Shown here in pieces: positions 28,225 through 37,444 of a DNA stretch of 64,000 nucleotides. Made by a program: the position numbers and the translations under genes. The notes under the pieces were generated by a model. That model made no database searches and had not been told where the DNA came from. It was given only the letters and a program-made list of their open reading frames with translations. Location: the NCBI RefSeq assembly GCF_017921835.1, contig NZ_JAGEMN010000001.1, forward strand, positions 2,225,874 to 2,289,873. Direction: 5' to 3'. Source of the DNA: Sporosarcina sp. 6E9 (GTDB lineage: Bacteria > Bacillota > Bacilli > Bacillales_A > Planococcaceae). The stretch's first letter is position 1; each line of letters opens with the position of its first letter.

Positions 28225-30030
28225 TTAATCAATCAGTCTTTCTAATTCGTTGTATACTTCTGCCTTTACCGCGTTTTCCCCACCGAATACTGTTAGATAT
28301 TGAACTTCATTCTCAGTGATATAGCTAGATACGAAATCTGGAACAATTGCATGTACAAGAAGTACCCCGCTATTTGTTTTTGCAGCTAATACTGAACCAG
28401 TTAATGCATCTGCGTAATCTTTTCCAGTTGCTACGTATAGGTGATTATTGTCGACGTTATAGTGTTCCGCAATTATAGTATTTGTTTCGTAACGATCGAT
28501 TCCACCTAGACGATTCGCGCTTGGAAGTAAGCTCTCGACAGCTTCAGAAATAACTGCGTGCCCGCCGACTACGATTGTTTTCGTTGCGCCAAGACTTTCA
28601 AGCACTTCTTGTGTTTCAGCAGGTACAGAATCTTTTAATGTTAATAGAATCGGCGTTCCTGCTTGTGCCGCATGTGATGCAACAGATAGTGCGTCTGGGA
28701 AGTCCAAGCCATTCGCAACAACAACTTCATCCGCGCCTTCTGGAGCAATCAGTTCCGCAATTGCTGCCGCTGTAGCGAATCTATCGTTCCCACCAGCACG
28801 CGTGACACTGAGCTTCGCGTTTACTAACTCATTTTCAACTTCTTTACTAACAGCCGCGTTTCCGCCGAGCACAATTGCTTGCATCGCGCCTAGACGTTCG
28901 ATTTCTGCAAGGACATCATCTGTTAATTCATTCGTTAACGTTAGAAGAATTGGTGCTTCTAGTACATGTGCAAGTGGACCACCAGCTAATGCGTCAGCAA
29001 AGTCGTTGCCGCGAGCAATGATTACCGTTTCTGCTGTTTCCCAACCTTCGGAACTGATTTCAAGTGCCGTTTGATAGCGGTCGAGACCTGATATTCTGCT
29101 TATTTTTTCTTTTGGTTCTTCAGGAGTTTCATACGAAACCGTGAACGCTGCGTTCGCACTGTTGCCCGCTGCGTCTTCTACGTAAATGGTTACTTTGTTG
29201 TCACCGTCTTGAAGTTCAGTTACGTCGAAAGAAAATGTACCATCTTGTGCTAGATTTACAGATCCGCTTGATACTAGGTTACCGGCCGCGTCTTTTGCTT
29301 CAAATGTTGTTTGAAGTTTAGTGTTGATATTGAAACCCAGATCATGTTTTACAAGTTCCTTTTGATATTCGATATATTTGTCTACAAGCCTACCTGTAAA
29401 CTTATACGTTGAATCTTCGGCAACATGCCCTTCTTCTGCAACAATATCTGCTGATGTACTTTTTATGAATACAGGTCCGAGTGAAGCAGTAGATTCCTCT
29501 TCTTCACCTGACAAATTCTCCCCTAAGAAATCAAAACCGTATACACCATCAGGTAAAAGTAGTTCCTCAACAGCATCTAAGTCCCATGGCATATACAATC
29601 CATTAAAATCAAGTTTGTAAGAACCTGGATCGATTTCATAGTCTGCATAAATATAGCCTAGGTAACCATCGCCATATGTACCACCTTCAGGATTCAAATA
29701 ATCGAATACTTCAATCCAGTGAATTCCGAAATAATCTTCAAGTGTAAATGTAATTTGAGCGGATTCCGTTGACCCTTCTCGATTAAATGCTATATCTCTA
29801 CTATCGATTTCGTAGTCAATAATTCCAGACTCGTTTGCATACTCAGAATTACCACTGGCTCCATCAAGGGCTTTTGCATGATTCGCTTTCTGTTTAACAA
29901 TTTCAGAAACCTGTTCAGTTGATTGCACTAACGTAGAAGATGTTGCTAACGCGATTGGTGTTAACAATGAAAACACTAGAGCCATTGATAAAAAAGCACT
30001 TAGAAACTTCATTAGTCTTTTAGGTTGCAT
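28225..30030 (-). CDS. Protease-less paralogue: secreted CWB2 wall-binding protein
   Basis: 601 residues. It has a signal peptide very like its neighbours (KFLSAFLSMALVFSLLTP), then skips directly to the C-terminal modules: a GDGYLGY beta module (about 75-190), an Ig-like module (about 195-310; LVDKYIEYQKEL, EDAAGNSANAAF) and three CWB2 repeats (about 320-601). Propeptide, catalytic domain and PA insert are all absent, with no remnant of the Asp, His or Ser motifs. ATG start with GAGGAGAG upstream. The likely origin is internal deletion after duplication. It may be a wall-bound adhesin, scaffold or competitor for CWB2 binding sites (inference). It lacks its own strong terminator. Confidence 0.9.
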   Translation of the reverse strand: MQPKRLMKFLSAFLSMALVFSLLTPIALATSSTLVQSTEQVSEIVKQKANHAKALDGASGNSEYANESGIIDYEIDSRDIAFNREGSTESAQITFTLEDYFGIHWIEVFDYLNPEGGTYGDGYLGYIYADYEIDPGSYKLDFNGLYMPWDLDAVEELLLPDGVYGFDFLGENLSGEEEESTASLGPVFIKSTSADIVAEEGHVAEDSTYKFTGRLVDKYIEYQKELVKHDLGFNINTKLQTTFEAKDAAGNLVSSGSVNLAQDGTFSFDVTELQDGDNKVTIYVEDAAGNSANAAFTVSYETPEEPKEKISRISGLDRYQTALEISSEGWETAETVIIARGNDFADALAGGPLAHVLEAPILLTLTNELTDDVLAEIERLGAMQAIVLGGNAAVSKEVENELVNAKLSVTRAGGNDRFATAAAIAELIAPEGADEVVVANGLDFPDALSVASHAAQAGTPILLTLKDSVPAETQEVLESLGATKTIVVGGHAVISEAVESLLPSANRLGGIDRYETNTIIAEHYNVDNNHLYVATGKDYADALTGSVLAAKTNSGVLLVHAIVPDFVSSYITENEVQYLTVFGGENAVKAEVYNELERLID

Positions 30031-30064
30031 TTTATATCTCTCCTCTATCAATTATTAATTTTTT

Positions 30065-30104
30065 AAAAAATAGAGCCCAATTTCCTAAGAAATTTGGGCT
30101 CTAT
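30065..30104 (-). terminator. Terminator of the third Vpr-like protease gene
   Basis: TAGAGCCCAA (30071-30080) pairs with TTGGGCTCTA (30094-30103); the minus strand continues with a U-run. It lies just after the stop at 30121 and before the start of the 28225-30030 gene, separating the two transcripts. Confidence 0.88.
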
Positions 30105-30120
30105 CTCAACCTATCTACTA

Positions 30121-33100
30121 TTAATCAATCAGTCTTTCTAACTCGCTGTATACTTTTTCACTTACCGCATTTTCCCCACCGAAGATTGTTAGACGTTGAA
30201 CTTCATTCTTAGTGATATAGCTTGATGTAAATTCTGGAACGATTGCGTGTACAAGAAGTACTCCGCTATTTGTATTAGCAGCTAATACTGCACCAGTTAA
30301 TGCATCAGCGTAATCTTTTCCAGTTGCTACGTATAAGTGATCGTTGTCAACGTTATAGTACTCTGCAATTAAAGTATTTGTTTCGTAACGATCGATTCCA
30401 CCTAGACGGTTCGCACTTGGAAGTTCGCTTGCAACAGCGTCTGAAACGACTGATGTTCCGCCGACAACAACTGTTTTTGTAGTGCCAAGTGATTCAAGCG
30501 CTTCCTGTGTTTCTGCAGGTACAGAGCCTTTTAATGTTAATAGAATCGGCGTTCCTGCTTGTGCCGCATGTGATGCAACAGATAGTGCGTCTGGGAAATC
30601 CATACCATTCGCAATAACAACTTCATCCGCGCCATCTGGAGCAATCAGTTCCGCAATTGCTGCCGCTGTAGCGAATCTGTCGTCTCCACCAGCACGTGTT
30701 ACATGAATGTTCGCATTCACAAGCTCTTTTGACACATTTTCACTTACAGCAGCATTTCCACCTAGTACGATTGCTTGTGTTGCACCTAGGCGTTCGATTT
30801 CTGCAAGTACATTATCTGACAGTTCATCAGTTAGCGTTAGAAGAATTGGTGCTTCAAATGCATGTGCTAATGGAACACCAGCTAATGCGTCAGCGAAATC
30901 ATTTCCACGTGCAATGATTACCGTTTCTGCTGATTCCCAACCTTCGGAACTGATTTCAAGTGCCGTTTGATAACGGTCAATACCTGAGATTCTGCTCATT
31001 TTTTCTGGATCTTCCGGTTCACCTGGTTCTTCAGGTGCTTCGTACGAGACTACAAACGTTGCCTCAGCACTATTACCTGCAGCATCGATAACAGAAATAG
31101 TTACATTGTTGTTGCCGTCTTGAAGTCCCGTCACATCAAAACCAAACGTACCATTTTGTGCAAGATTTACTGGACCATTTGATACTACGTTACCAGCTTC
31201 ATCTTTTGCTTCAAATGTTGTTTGAAGTTTTGTGTTTAAGTTATATCCAAGTCCAAATTGTTCAAGCACTGTTTGATACTCAATATATTTGTCTACAAGA
31301 TTACCTGTAAACTCATATGTTGAGTCATCAGCAACATGCTCTTCTGCTGAAACAATTTCAGCGGATGTGCTCTTAACGAAGAGTGGTCCATCCCAGTACT
31401 GGAGTACAGAAGGGCCTGCACCAGCGTTTTGCGCTGTGAAATCGACAGTGTAAATACCGTCCGGGATTTGCTCAAGTTGATTTCCACCCCAAGGTACATA
31501 TTGTCCATCAATCGGAAGCGTGTAGCTATCAGGGAATAAATAGTCACTAGCATGTAGATAGCCAATGTAGCCATCTCCATATTCTCCGGCATCTTGATTT
31601 TGAATATCAAATAACTCAATGTAGTTTGTTAATACGATGTTTCTTAATGTAAATTTCAGTTCTCCTTCATCTTTAACCCCATCACCATTAAATGATAGAT
31701 CTGTTTCAGTTAGATGATAATCCGTTACCGCTTCAGGAACTGCGGGGGAGAAATCAACCGCAAATGGTAATGAAAGATCCGTTACACCATCAGTAATATG
31801 AATGTAGCCAAGAAGCTCGCTTCCTGTCGGCGCGACAGCTTGTGGCGCTTCTAGCGTAACGTTTAGTAGTTTCTCATCTTCCAATGTGAAGGAAGTTGTA
31901 TCAACAGTTACTTTAGCGTCACCGAATGCTTTTGTTACTTCAACTGTTACATCGTAGTCGCTAGAATTTCCAGATAGATTTTCAACACGGATTTGTTTCG
32001 TAGAAGAAACATCGCCGTCCACTACTTCTGGATGGTGACCAAATGTGACAGTCCCTTTAACGTTCGCAACTTCGTTACCATCAGTAACTACTGTATCTTC
32101 TGCATATGCAAGTGCTGCTGGGAATGCCGCCTTATATGGCTGAACACGTCCAGGTCCTTGTGCAAATACATCGAACTTTTCAGTGTCGAGTACTTTTGCA
32201 GTATTAGATAATGCTACTTTAACATCGAATGCATCCCATTCTGGATTCGCATTCATGATTAATGCTGCAACTCCTGCAATGTGAGGCGTTGCCATTGATG
32301 TACCTGTGAAACGCTCAAATGCTGTTGAATAGTCTGCATCTGGAATTTCTTTTCCATAACGAGGAACTGATGACATAATGTTCGTTCCTGGTGCGGAAAC
32401 ATCCGGTTTAATATCGAAATGCGGCTTTGTAGGTCCGCGTGAACTTGAACTGTTTACTGCGTCGCCTGATGAAGATTCACTGCCAAATTCACCAAATGTA
32501 ACCGTTCCATCCGCATCTGCAAGTGCAGCACGAATTGCAGCTCCATCCGTGTAAGACATATCAATTGTCGGAAGGAATTCAAAGTCATCCCCAAGGAAAA
32601 CATCTGAAATGCCTGGTGCGTTTGATCCGTTTGAAGAGTTGTGAATAATCGTTGCAACTGCGCCTTCTTTTTTGGCATTTGCAATTTTATCAACAAATGC
32701 AATCTCCCCGCGTGAAATTAGCGCAACTTTACCATTAACATCAATACCATCAAAATCTTTTACGGCACCAACGCCAGGAACTGAAACAAGGTCAAATTCA
32801 CCTGCTAGCTGTTCAGCTAAATCAGTACCATATGTTGTACCCATGAATTTCAAGTCTTTTGACAATTCAAAGCTACCAGCTTCAACTGAAACAGTACCAT
32901 TGTGTGTCGTTTCAGGATTTGTCGTGTTTCCAACTGCAATTCCAAGAGCTGCTGCAGCCGGCGTTCCGATTGTTCCACGATTAGGACCAGAGTTTCCAGT
33001 CGCTAAAACTGAAACTGTTCCAGCAAGCATTGCGTTGTTGATTGCAATTGTATCTGCTGTTGTAGAATCGTTAGAACCGCCGCCAAGAGAAAGGTTAATA

Positions 33101-34128
33101 ACGTCCATTCCTTCTTCAACAGCTTTGTTAATGCCTGCAATAACGCCTGCATTTGATCCGCTACCATAAGCCCCTAGGACACGGTAAGCGTATAAGTCTA
33201 CTTTGGGAGCAATTCCTTTAATCCCGTATCCATTGGCACCGATTGCAGCAATTGTACCCGCTACGTGCGTACCATGAGATGTATAGAACGAGCTACCGTT
33301 TGCGTTAAATTCAGGTTTGCTAGCTGGACGCTCAGATGGTGTCGTTTCATATGGATCATCATCTGCGCGCGGCGCTGCGTAATCACTTCCTGTATGCGGT
33401 ACGAAGTTAAAACCGCCTTTGTAAATTCCATCGAACTCAGGATGTTCGTAGTCGATTCCAGTGTCAAGGACAGCAACTTTAATGCCTTCCCCTTCGAATC
33501 CTTCATTCCAAATGTCTTCAACTCCTAGGAATGAAATACTTGTATCCATTGCTAAACCATTTTCGCTTGTCGAAGTTGCAGATGTGTCTTCGTAAGCATG
33601 AACTTCTGAATCAGGCTCTACTAAAGTGACACCCTCAATTTCTAGAAGTTTGTTAAGGTCATTCGCTTTTACGCTAGCTGAAAAACCATTCAAAACCGTA
33701 CTGTAAGAAAATCCTTCTTTGAAGGTAATCTTTTTTGCAGACATTTCTTTTTTAAGGAGTTTATGTTGCGCTTGTACTTTTGATTTTGCTGCTTTTGCAT
33801 TTGAGCTTGTAAATTTCTTTCCAGCAAGCTCTTTAATTCCTTGCTCTAGCGCAACCGGCTTTTCAGAGAGCATAATAATAACATCTACGTTCTCTTCGCC
33901 TTTCAAATTCTCCAAGTCTTTATGTAGTCTAGGAGCTTGTTTAAGCAATTGTAATTGTTCGGTAATTGCCATTTTTTGTTGAATAATGCTTTCGTTTTGC
34001 CTATCCGATTTAAACGGATTCGCTGTAGTATTTGTCGTTGCAGATGCATAAGGCACGAGCAACGAAAGCACTAAGGCAAATGACAAAAATGCGCTTAAAA
34101 ACTTTACGATCCTGTTACTTTTTTGCAA
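30121..34128 (-). CDS. Cell-wall-associated Vpr-like subtilase with CWB2 repeats (about 1335 aa)
   Basis: Third protease of the cluster. Signal peptide 1-30, propeptide, Asp222 (VLDTGID), His285 (SHGTHVAGT), Ser611 (GTSMATPHIAG), PA insert about 440-550, a GDGYIGY beta module, an Ig-like module, and three CWB2 repeats (about 1040-1335). The upstream ATG present in the 24096 paralogue is out of frame here (ATG directly followed by TAA), so I chose the TTG nine bases behind AAAAGGGG. A GTG eleven codons earlier is possible but would put charged residues before the signal peptide. All catalytic residues are intact. Regulation is unknown; the upstream sequence is shared with the 24096 gene. Confidence 0.92.
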   Translation of the reverse strand: MQKSNRIVKFLSAFLSFALVLSLLVPYASATTNTTANPFKSDRQNESIIQQKMAITEQLQLLKQAPRLHKDLENLKGEENVDVIIMLSEKPVALEQGIKELAGKKFTSSNAKAAKSKVQAQHKLLKKEMSAKKITFKEGFSYSTVLNGFSASVKANDLNKLLEIEGVTLVEPDSEVHAYEDTSATSTSENGLAMDTSISFLGVEDIWNEGFEGEGIKVAVLDTGIDYEHPEFDGIYKGGFNFVPHTGSDYAAPRADDDPYETTPSERPASKPEFNANGSSFYTSHGTHVAGTIAAIGANGYGIKGIAPKVDLYAYRVLGAYGSGSNAGVIAGINKAVEEGMDVINLSLGGGSNDSTTADTIAINNAMLAGTVSVLATGNSGPNRGTIGTPAAAALGIAVGNTTNPETTHNGTVSVEAGSFELSKDLKFMGTTYGTDLAEQLAGEFDLVSVPGVGAVKDFDGIDVNGKVALISRGEIAFVDKIANAKKEGAVATIIHNSSNGSNAPGISDVFLGDDFEFLPTIDMSYTDGAAIRAALADADGTVTFGEFGSESSSGDAVNSSSSRGPTKPHFDIKPDVSAPGTNIMSSVPRYGKEIPDADYSTAFERFTGTSMATPHIAGVAALIMNANPEWDAFDVKVALSNTAKVLDTEKFDVFAQGPGRVQPYKAAFPAALAYAEDTVVTDGNEVANVKGTVTFGHHPEVVDGDVSSTKQIRVENLSGNSSDYDVTVEVTKAFGDAKVTVDTTSFTLEDEKLLNVTLEAPQAVAPTGSELLGYIHITDGVTDLSLPFAVDFSPAVPEAVTDYHLTETDLSFNGDGVKDEGELKFTLRNIVLTNYIELFDIQNQDAGEYGDGYIGYLHASDYLFPDSYTLPIDGQYVPWGGNQLEQIPDGIYTVDFTAQNAGAGPSVLQYWDGPLFVKSTSAEIVSAEEHVADDSTYEFTGNLVDKYIEYQTVLEQFGLGYNLNTKLQTTFEAKDEAGNVVSNGPVNLAQNGTFGFDVTGLQDGNNNVTISVIDAAGNSAEATFVVSYEAPEEPGEPEDPEKMSRISGIDRYQTALEISSEGWESAETVIIARGNDFADALAGVPLAHAFEAPILLTLTDELSDNVLAEIERLGATQAIVLGGNAAVSENVSKELVNANIHVTRAGGDDRFATAAAIAELIAPDGADEVVIANGMDFPDALSVASHAAQAGTPILLTLKGSVPAETQEALESLGTTKTVVVGGTSVVSDAVASELPSANRLGGIDRYETNTLIAEYYNVDNDHLYVATGKDYADALTGAVLAANTNSGVLLVHAIVPEFTSSYITKNEVQRLTIFGGENAVSEKVYSELERLID

Positions 34129-34317
34129 TTTACATATCCCCTTTTGATATAGTTCGCACACTCAACTGAATAGTGCGACACTATTAATTTACCACAATTA
34201 AGTATAAAATGGTCACTATTTAGATAATTTTGCCAAGATGGTCCTTTTTAACCAATAAGTTTCAAAGGTCGTAATGCAAAAGACTAAAGGTCCATAACGA
34301 CGAATTATATAAATTTA

Positions 34318-34349
34318 AATAAAAAAGACCACTAAACTGCAGTGGTCTT
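34318..34349 (-). terminator. Terminator of the YknW/YknX-like pair
   Basis: AAGACCACT (34341-34349 on the minus strand) pairs with AGTGGTCTT (34325-34333), followed by a U-run. It is directly after the adaptor gene stop. Confidence 0.88.
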
Positions 34350-34356
34350 CCCTTCA

Positions 34357-35661
34357 TTAATTCAGAATCATGTATTTTAAATATTCCTTCCAAGTCAATG
34401 ATTTCCATTCTTTTTTCGTTGGGATATCCGTCGGCATTTTTAGAATAACTGTTGGATTGCCTTTATGGATATCGTGGGTTGGCTTTGGCATCGGAAAAAC
34501 AACTTGTCCAGATGCGAGGCCTTCTGTAACAATAATACGCGTATCTTCAATGAACGGTGTCGTAAGTTTAGAGGTGACTGCTTTGCCGGATTTGTCGATG
34601 ATCCTTGCTTTTGCTGATTTTTTGTCGGAACGACTGACCCAATCTTCATTAACAGCAACTGCGCCTGACACTTCGTCAATGATAATCGTGGTATTAACAT
34701 TATGTCCGTATGGTGTTGCCCCGAGTTCCTCGGGCGTTGTGATCTGTACTTCATAATATGCGAGTGGATTAACGGTCTTTTCGTCGTCAATTTTCTTATA
34801 CGTATCGATTAGTTCATTGTCAGTGGCAGGTAATTCTGACACGGAGAGGACAATGCCTTCTATGATTCCATCAAGACCTTTACCTTGAATCGTTACACGG
34901 TCGCCTTCTTCAATCAATTGCCACTCATGATCTTTAGCGTACGTTGTGACAATTTTTTCAGTGCTATAAATATCAACGGCCAATTTCGAACCGTGTCGAA
35001 TGACATTGGAGACAACTCCTGATACCGGGCTTATGATTGCGGTATTTGAAGAATCTTGTGCCAGTTGTGCCTCCACAACGGTAAGTTCTTTCGCAATCTC
35101 CGCTAATTGTTGTTCTGCAGCTGCGTGCGCTTGTGCGTATGAACCTTCTTGCGTCACATCGACAGTGAAATCTACCTTAAAATCAAGTTCGATCTTTGCG
35201 CCGCCTTCAACTTCAGTTACATTTTCGCCGCGGTCTACATTTGATGTACTGCCTGTTCCCACCTGGGATTTTGAAGTATTCAAATCCCTGATCAATGCCT
35301 CGATTTCACTTCTTTGTTGAAGAAGCGCTTGCTGTTTCGTGTTTAAAAGTTCGCTTTCCTCATCGGAACGCTCTGTATTCAATAATGCAAGTTCGTCTCC
35401 AATATTGATCTTATCGCCTTCTGAAATAAGCCAACTTTCGACTTCGTCTTCGTTTCCGACATACACCGTCGCTATTTCTTGGGGCGATATAAGTCCTTCT
35501 TTCGGCATTTCTTCAGTGTAATCTCCAGCGGTTACTCTTTCAAACTCGCTAACATATAGAGATTTACTAATTTTACTTTCTTTATTGAATAACAAATAGA
35601 AATTGAATGCTAAAAATGAACTAATCACGACGGCAACGGTGATGTTCCCTAATTTACTCAT
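34357..35661 (-). CDS. Membrane-fusion (HlyD/RND adaptor-like) protein, YknX-like
   Basis: 434 residues: an N-terminal membrane anchor (about 8-25), a split lipoyl/barrel-sandwich domain (VESWLISEGDKINIGDELALLN and later ISPVSGVVSNVIRHGSKL) flanking a long alpha-helical hairpin (about 110-230), then beta-barrel domains. This is the layout of periplasmic-adaptor-type proteins that in Gram-positives work with MacB-type ABC transporters. Its ATG overlaps by one base the stop of the Yip1-like gene, the same pairing as yknW-yknX in B. subtilis, where the ABC genes yknYZ follow. No ABC gene follows here, so the partner must be elsewhere or lost. Confidence 0.8.
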   Translation of the reverse strand: MSKLGNITVAVVISSFLAFNFYLLFNKESKISKSLYVSEFERVTAGDYTEEMPKEGLISPQEIATVYVGNEDEVESWLISEGDKINIGDELALLNTERSDEESELLNTKQQALLQQRSEIEALIRDLNTSKSQVGTGSTSNVDRGENVTEVEGGAKIELDFKVDFTVDVTQEGSYAQAHAAAEQQLAEIAKELTVVEAQLAQDSSNTAIISPVSGVVSNVIRHGSKLAVDIYSTEKIVTTYAKDHEWQLIEEGDRVTIQGKGLDGIIEGIVLSVSELPATDNELIDTYKKIDDEKTVNPLAYYEVQITTPEELGATPYGHNVNTTIIIDEVSGAVAVNEDWVSRSDKKSAKARIIDKSGKAVTSKLTTPFIEDTRIIVTEGLASGQVVFPMPKPTHDIHKGNPTVILKMPTDIPTKKEWKSLTWKEYLKYMILN

Positions 35662-36350
35662 TAGACGCCACCTCCATCAAAGATCAAGTCAAATAAGTTT
35701 TCCAACGGAATAAATCCAACTGATGCTGTCAATAAAGCGAGTACTAGATGGATTCCTATTAACGTCCATAATAGTGATTTACCTTTTGGTTCGTCCGTAA
35801 AAGCGCGAATAAAGCTATATTGGAGCGCGATTATAACCGCGGTTGTTAGGGTTAATTGATTTAAAAATAATATCAGGTAACGTGATTCTAGATAAGTGGC
35901 AGCTAATGGGCCAAATGATAGAAACGAGTAGTTGGCTGTAGCGCCCTTCGCCAAGAATACTAGAAAAATAAGTGCTTTTTCTGCCAATAGCAACCCTGTT
36001 ACAAGGAGCTGTAACGGTAGAATCTTTTTATAAGGGATTTTCATCAAAAAATGAATTATGTATGCGAATCCTAAAAAGTGAAACGATATGTAGATGATTG
36101 ACCAAATGAGCGAACCGATGAATGATGCGAATCTTGCTAATGTGAAATCTGCGGTCGTCATTGTTGCGACTAAAGGCGTTAGTGATTCCGTCCCCATTCC
36201 CCACCAGTTTCGGGCTCCGAACAATAGTAGCCCCGCTAGAAAAACGAAAATGATTCGTTTTCTAAATCCACGAATTGTTGAAGTTTGAAGATCATCGGCT
36301 AAGCGATGTGGACTAGTTAAGTACTGCCGAAAAGTAAAATTAAAGAACAT
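35661..36350 (-). CDS. Yip1-family membrane protein, YknW-like
   Basis: 229 residues with five predicted transmembrane segments (about 32-45, 75-100, 115-140, 155-185, 195-215), the profile of Yip1-domain proteins. The closest context parallel is YknW, which assembles with the YknXYZ export complex against the SdpC toxin in B. subtilis. It is coupled to the adaptor gene by a TAATG overlap. The start ATG lacks a strong Shine-Dalgarno site (AAGGGA further upstream). Assignment rests on topology and the neighbour. Confidence 0.65.
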   Translation of the reverse strand: MFFNFTFRQYLTSPHRLADDLQTSTIRGFRKRIIFVFLAGLLLFGARNWWGMGTESLTPLVATMTTADFTLARFASFIGSLIWSIIYISFHFLGFAYIIHFLMKIPYKKILPLQLLVTGLLLAEKALIFLVFLAKGATANYSFLSFGPLAATYLESRYLILFLNQLTLTTAVIIALQYSFIRAFTDEPKGKSLLWTLIGIHLVLALLTASVGFIPLENLFDLIFDGGGV

Positions 36351-36553
36351 AACTACAATCCCTTCCTAAGAATCTATCATTATTCTTTATACTACCAAAC
36401 ACTCCGTCAATTGTAACTTTTAATGCCAAAAAGTTACTTTATCCCCGGTTTCAGGTTTAGTTTTGGTGATTTCTGTCTATTATATCTATAAGGATGTTAT
36501 TACTAGACAAAATCTTGCAGATTTCCCGGGAAATCGACAAAGGAGTGTTGAAA
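36351..36553. promoter_or_regulatory. Divergent intergenic region
   Basis: A 200-bp AT-rich gap between the leftward YknW-like gene and the rightward 36-codon gene, so both promoters must lie here. TATAAG/TATATC-like hexamers are present but I cannot single out a promoter with confidence. Confidence 0.25.
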
Positions 36554-36664
36554 ATGGAAAAAATAAATGAGTTCGATAACGAGACATTTACTTGGACAGA
36601 CTTTCTGTTTGGCTTAACAGGGATTGCCATTGCCGTTTTTATTCTCCAAGCTTTTATAATCTAA
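36554..36664 (+). CDS. Small single-span membrane protein (36 aa)
   Basis: A short gene: ATG preceded by AAAGGAGTG at good spacing, then 36 codons and TAA. The peptide has an acidic N-terminal third (MEKINEFDNETFTWTDF) and one hydrophobic helix (LFGLTGIAIAVFILQAFII) reaching the C-terminus. It ends before a bidirectional terminator shared with the IDEAL gene. Not a family I recognise. Small membrane peptides of this shape often modulate a membrane enzyme or transporter; here that is only a guess. Confidence 0.6.
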   Translation: MEKINEFDNETFTWTDFLFGLTGIAIAVFILQAFII

Positions 36665-36690
36665 TGAACTTCTATTATATAGCAATTAAA

Positions 36691-36732
36691 ATAAGAACAC
36701 CTATCGTTTAGACTACGATGGGTGTTCTTTAT
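36691..36732. terminator. Bidirectional terminator between convergent genes
   Basis: AAGAACACCTATCGT (36693-36707) pairs with ACGATGGGTGTTCTT (36715-36729). It serves the 36-codon gene on the plus strand and the IDEAL gene on the minus strand. Confidence 0.85.
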
Positions 36733-36742
36733 GCTTTCATAT

Positions 36743-37204
36743 TCAAGTTTGCTGCATTCCTTCCGTTAGTTCATTAAAAAGTATCAAATCATTCGTTTCT
36801 AATGCGTAGTCGATCATTCGGCGCCGGTTTTCCGTTTCTAGACTCTCAATTAATTCCTTGGATTCCACAAGCACTTCTTCGGGTATTTCTACTTCTATCT
36901 CCATGCCTACATCGAGGCTCCCTTCCATAATATTTTTTAGGTGCTCATGAATATCTGATATCAGAAGTAATTGATAGAGTGGCAAGCGAATAAATCGGTT
37001 TCCCCGTTGGAAGACAAACACTTCGCCAAGATTTTCTACTTGAAGGCTTTTCATATTAATAACGATTTCTTTTCCTTCTGTCGGTATAAAGTGAAATAAT
37101 TCGTCTCCTTTTACAATTGAAAAGTATTGATATGCAAATACGAGACGTAATCGGAATTCTTCTTTCCTTGTAAAAAACGGCGTCATACGTTGAACTGATA
37201 GCAT
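36743..37204 (-). CDS. IDEAL domain-containing protein
   Basis: 153 residues, cytoplasmic. The C-terminal segment RRRMIDYALETNDLILFNEL (about 127-147) is the IDEAL domain found in Bacillales proteins such as YpiB; the N-terminal part is a beta-rich region without a known fold. ATG start with GGAGGGAG upstream. It lies between two plus-strand units and is monocistronic. IDEAL proteins are small and mostly uncharacterised; some are thought to be regulators. Confidence 0.8.
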   Translation of the reverse strand: MLSVQRMTPFFTRKEEFRLRLVFAYQYFSIVKGDELFHFIPTEGKEIVINMKSLQVENLGEVFVFQRGNRFIRLPLYQLLLISDIHEHLKNIMEGSLDVGMEIEVEIPEEVLVESKELIESLETENRRRMIDYALETNDLILFNELTEGMQQT

Positions 37205-37382
37205 TTATTCTCCCTCCTCGTTAAGTATTCTGATTATTACTATCATTCTATCACATTGCGACGGTAAATGTGAATTGTTTATACGAATATTTCTATTCCT
37301 CCTTTTACGAGAAACCAGTTAGAGTGTCTAGGTGAATTTCAAGACGAAAAATAAATTAGTAAAAAGAATTCGAATTTAATCA

Positions 37383-37412
37383 TTTACGTATTGGAGCAAA
37401 AAGCGTTATACT
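37383..37412 (+). promoter_or_regulatory. Probable sigma-A promoter of ywqB-ywqA
   Basis: TTTACG (37383-37388), 18-bp spacer, TATACT (37407-37412), about 30 bp before the ywqB start. A reasonable but not perfect match. Confidence 0.5.
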
Positions 37413-37444
37413 AGAGGGAATGCATTTTTGAGGAGCGTGGATTG

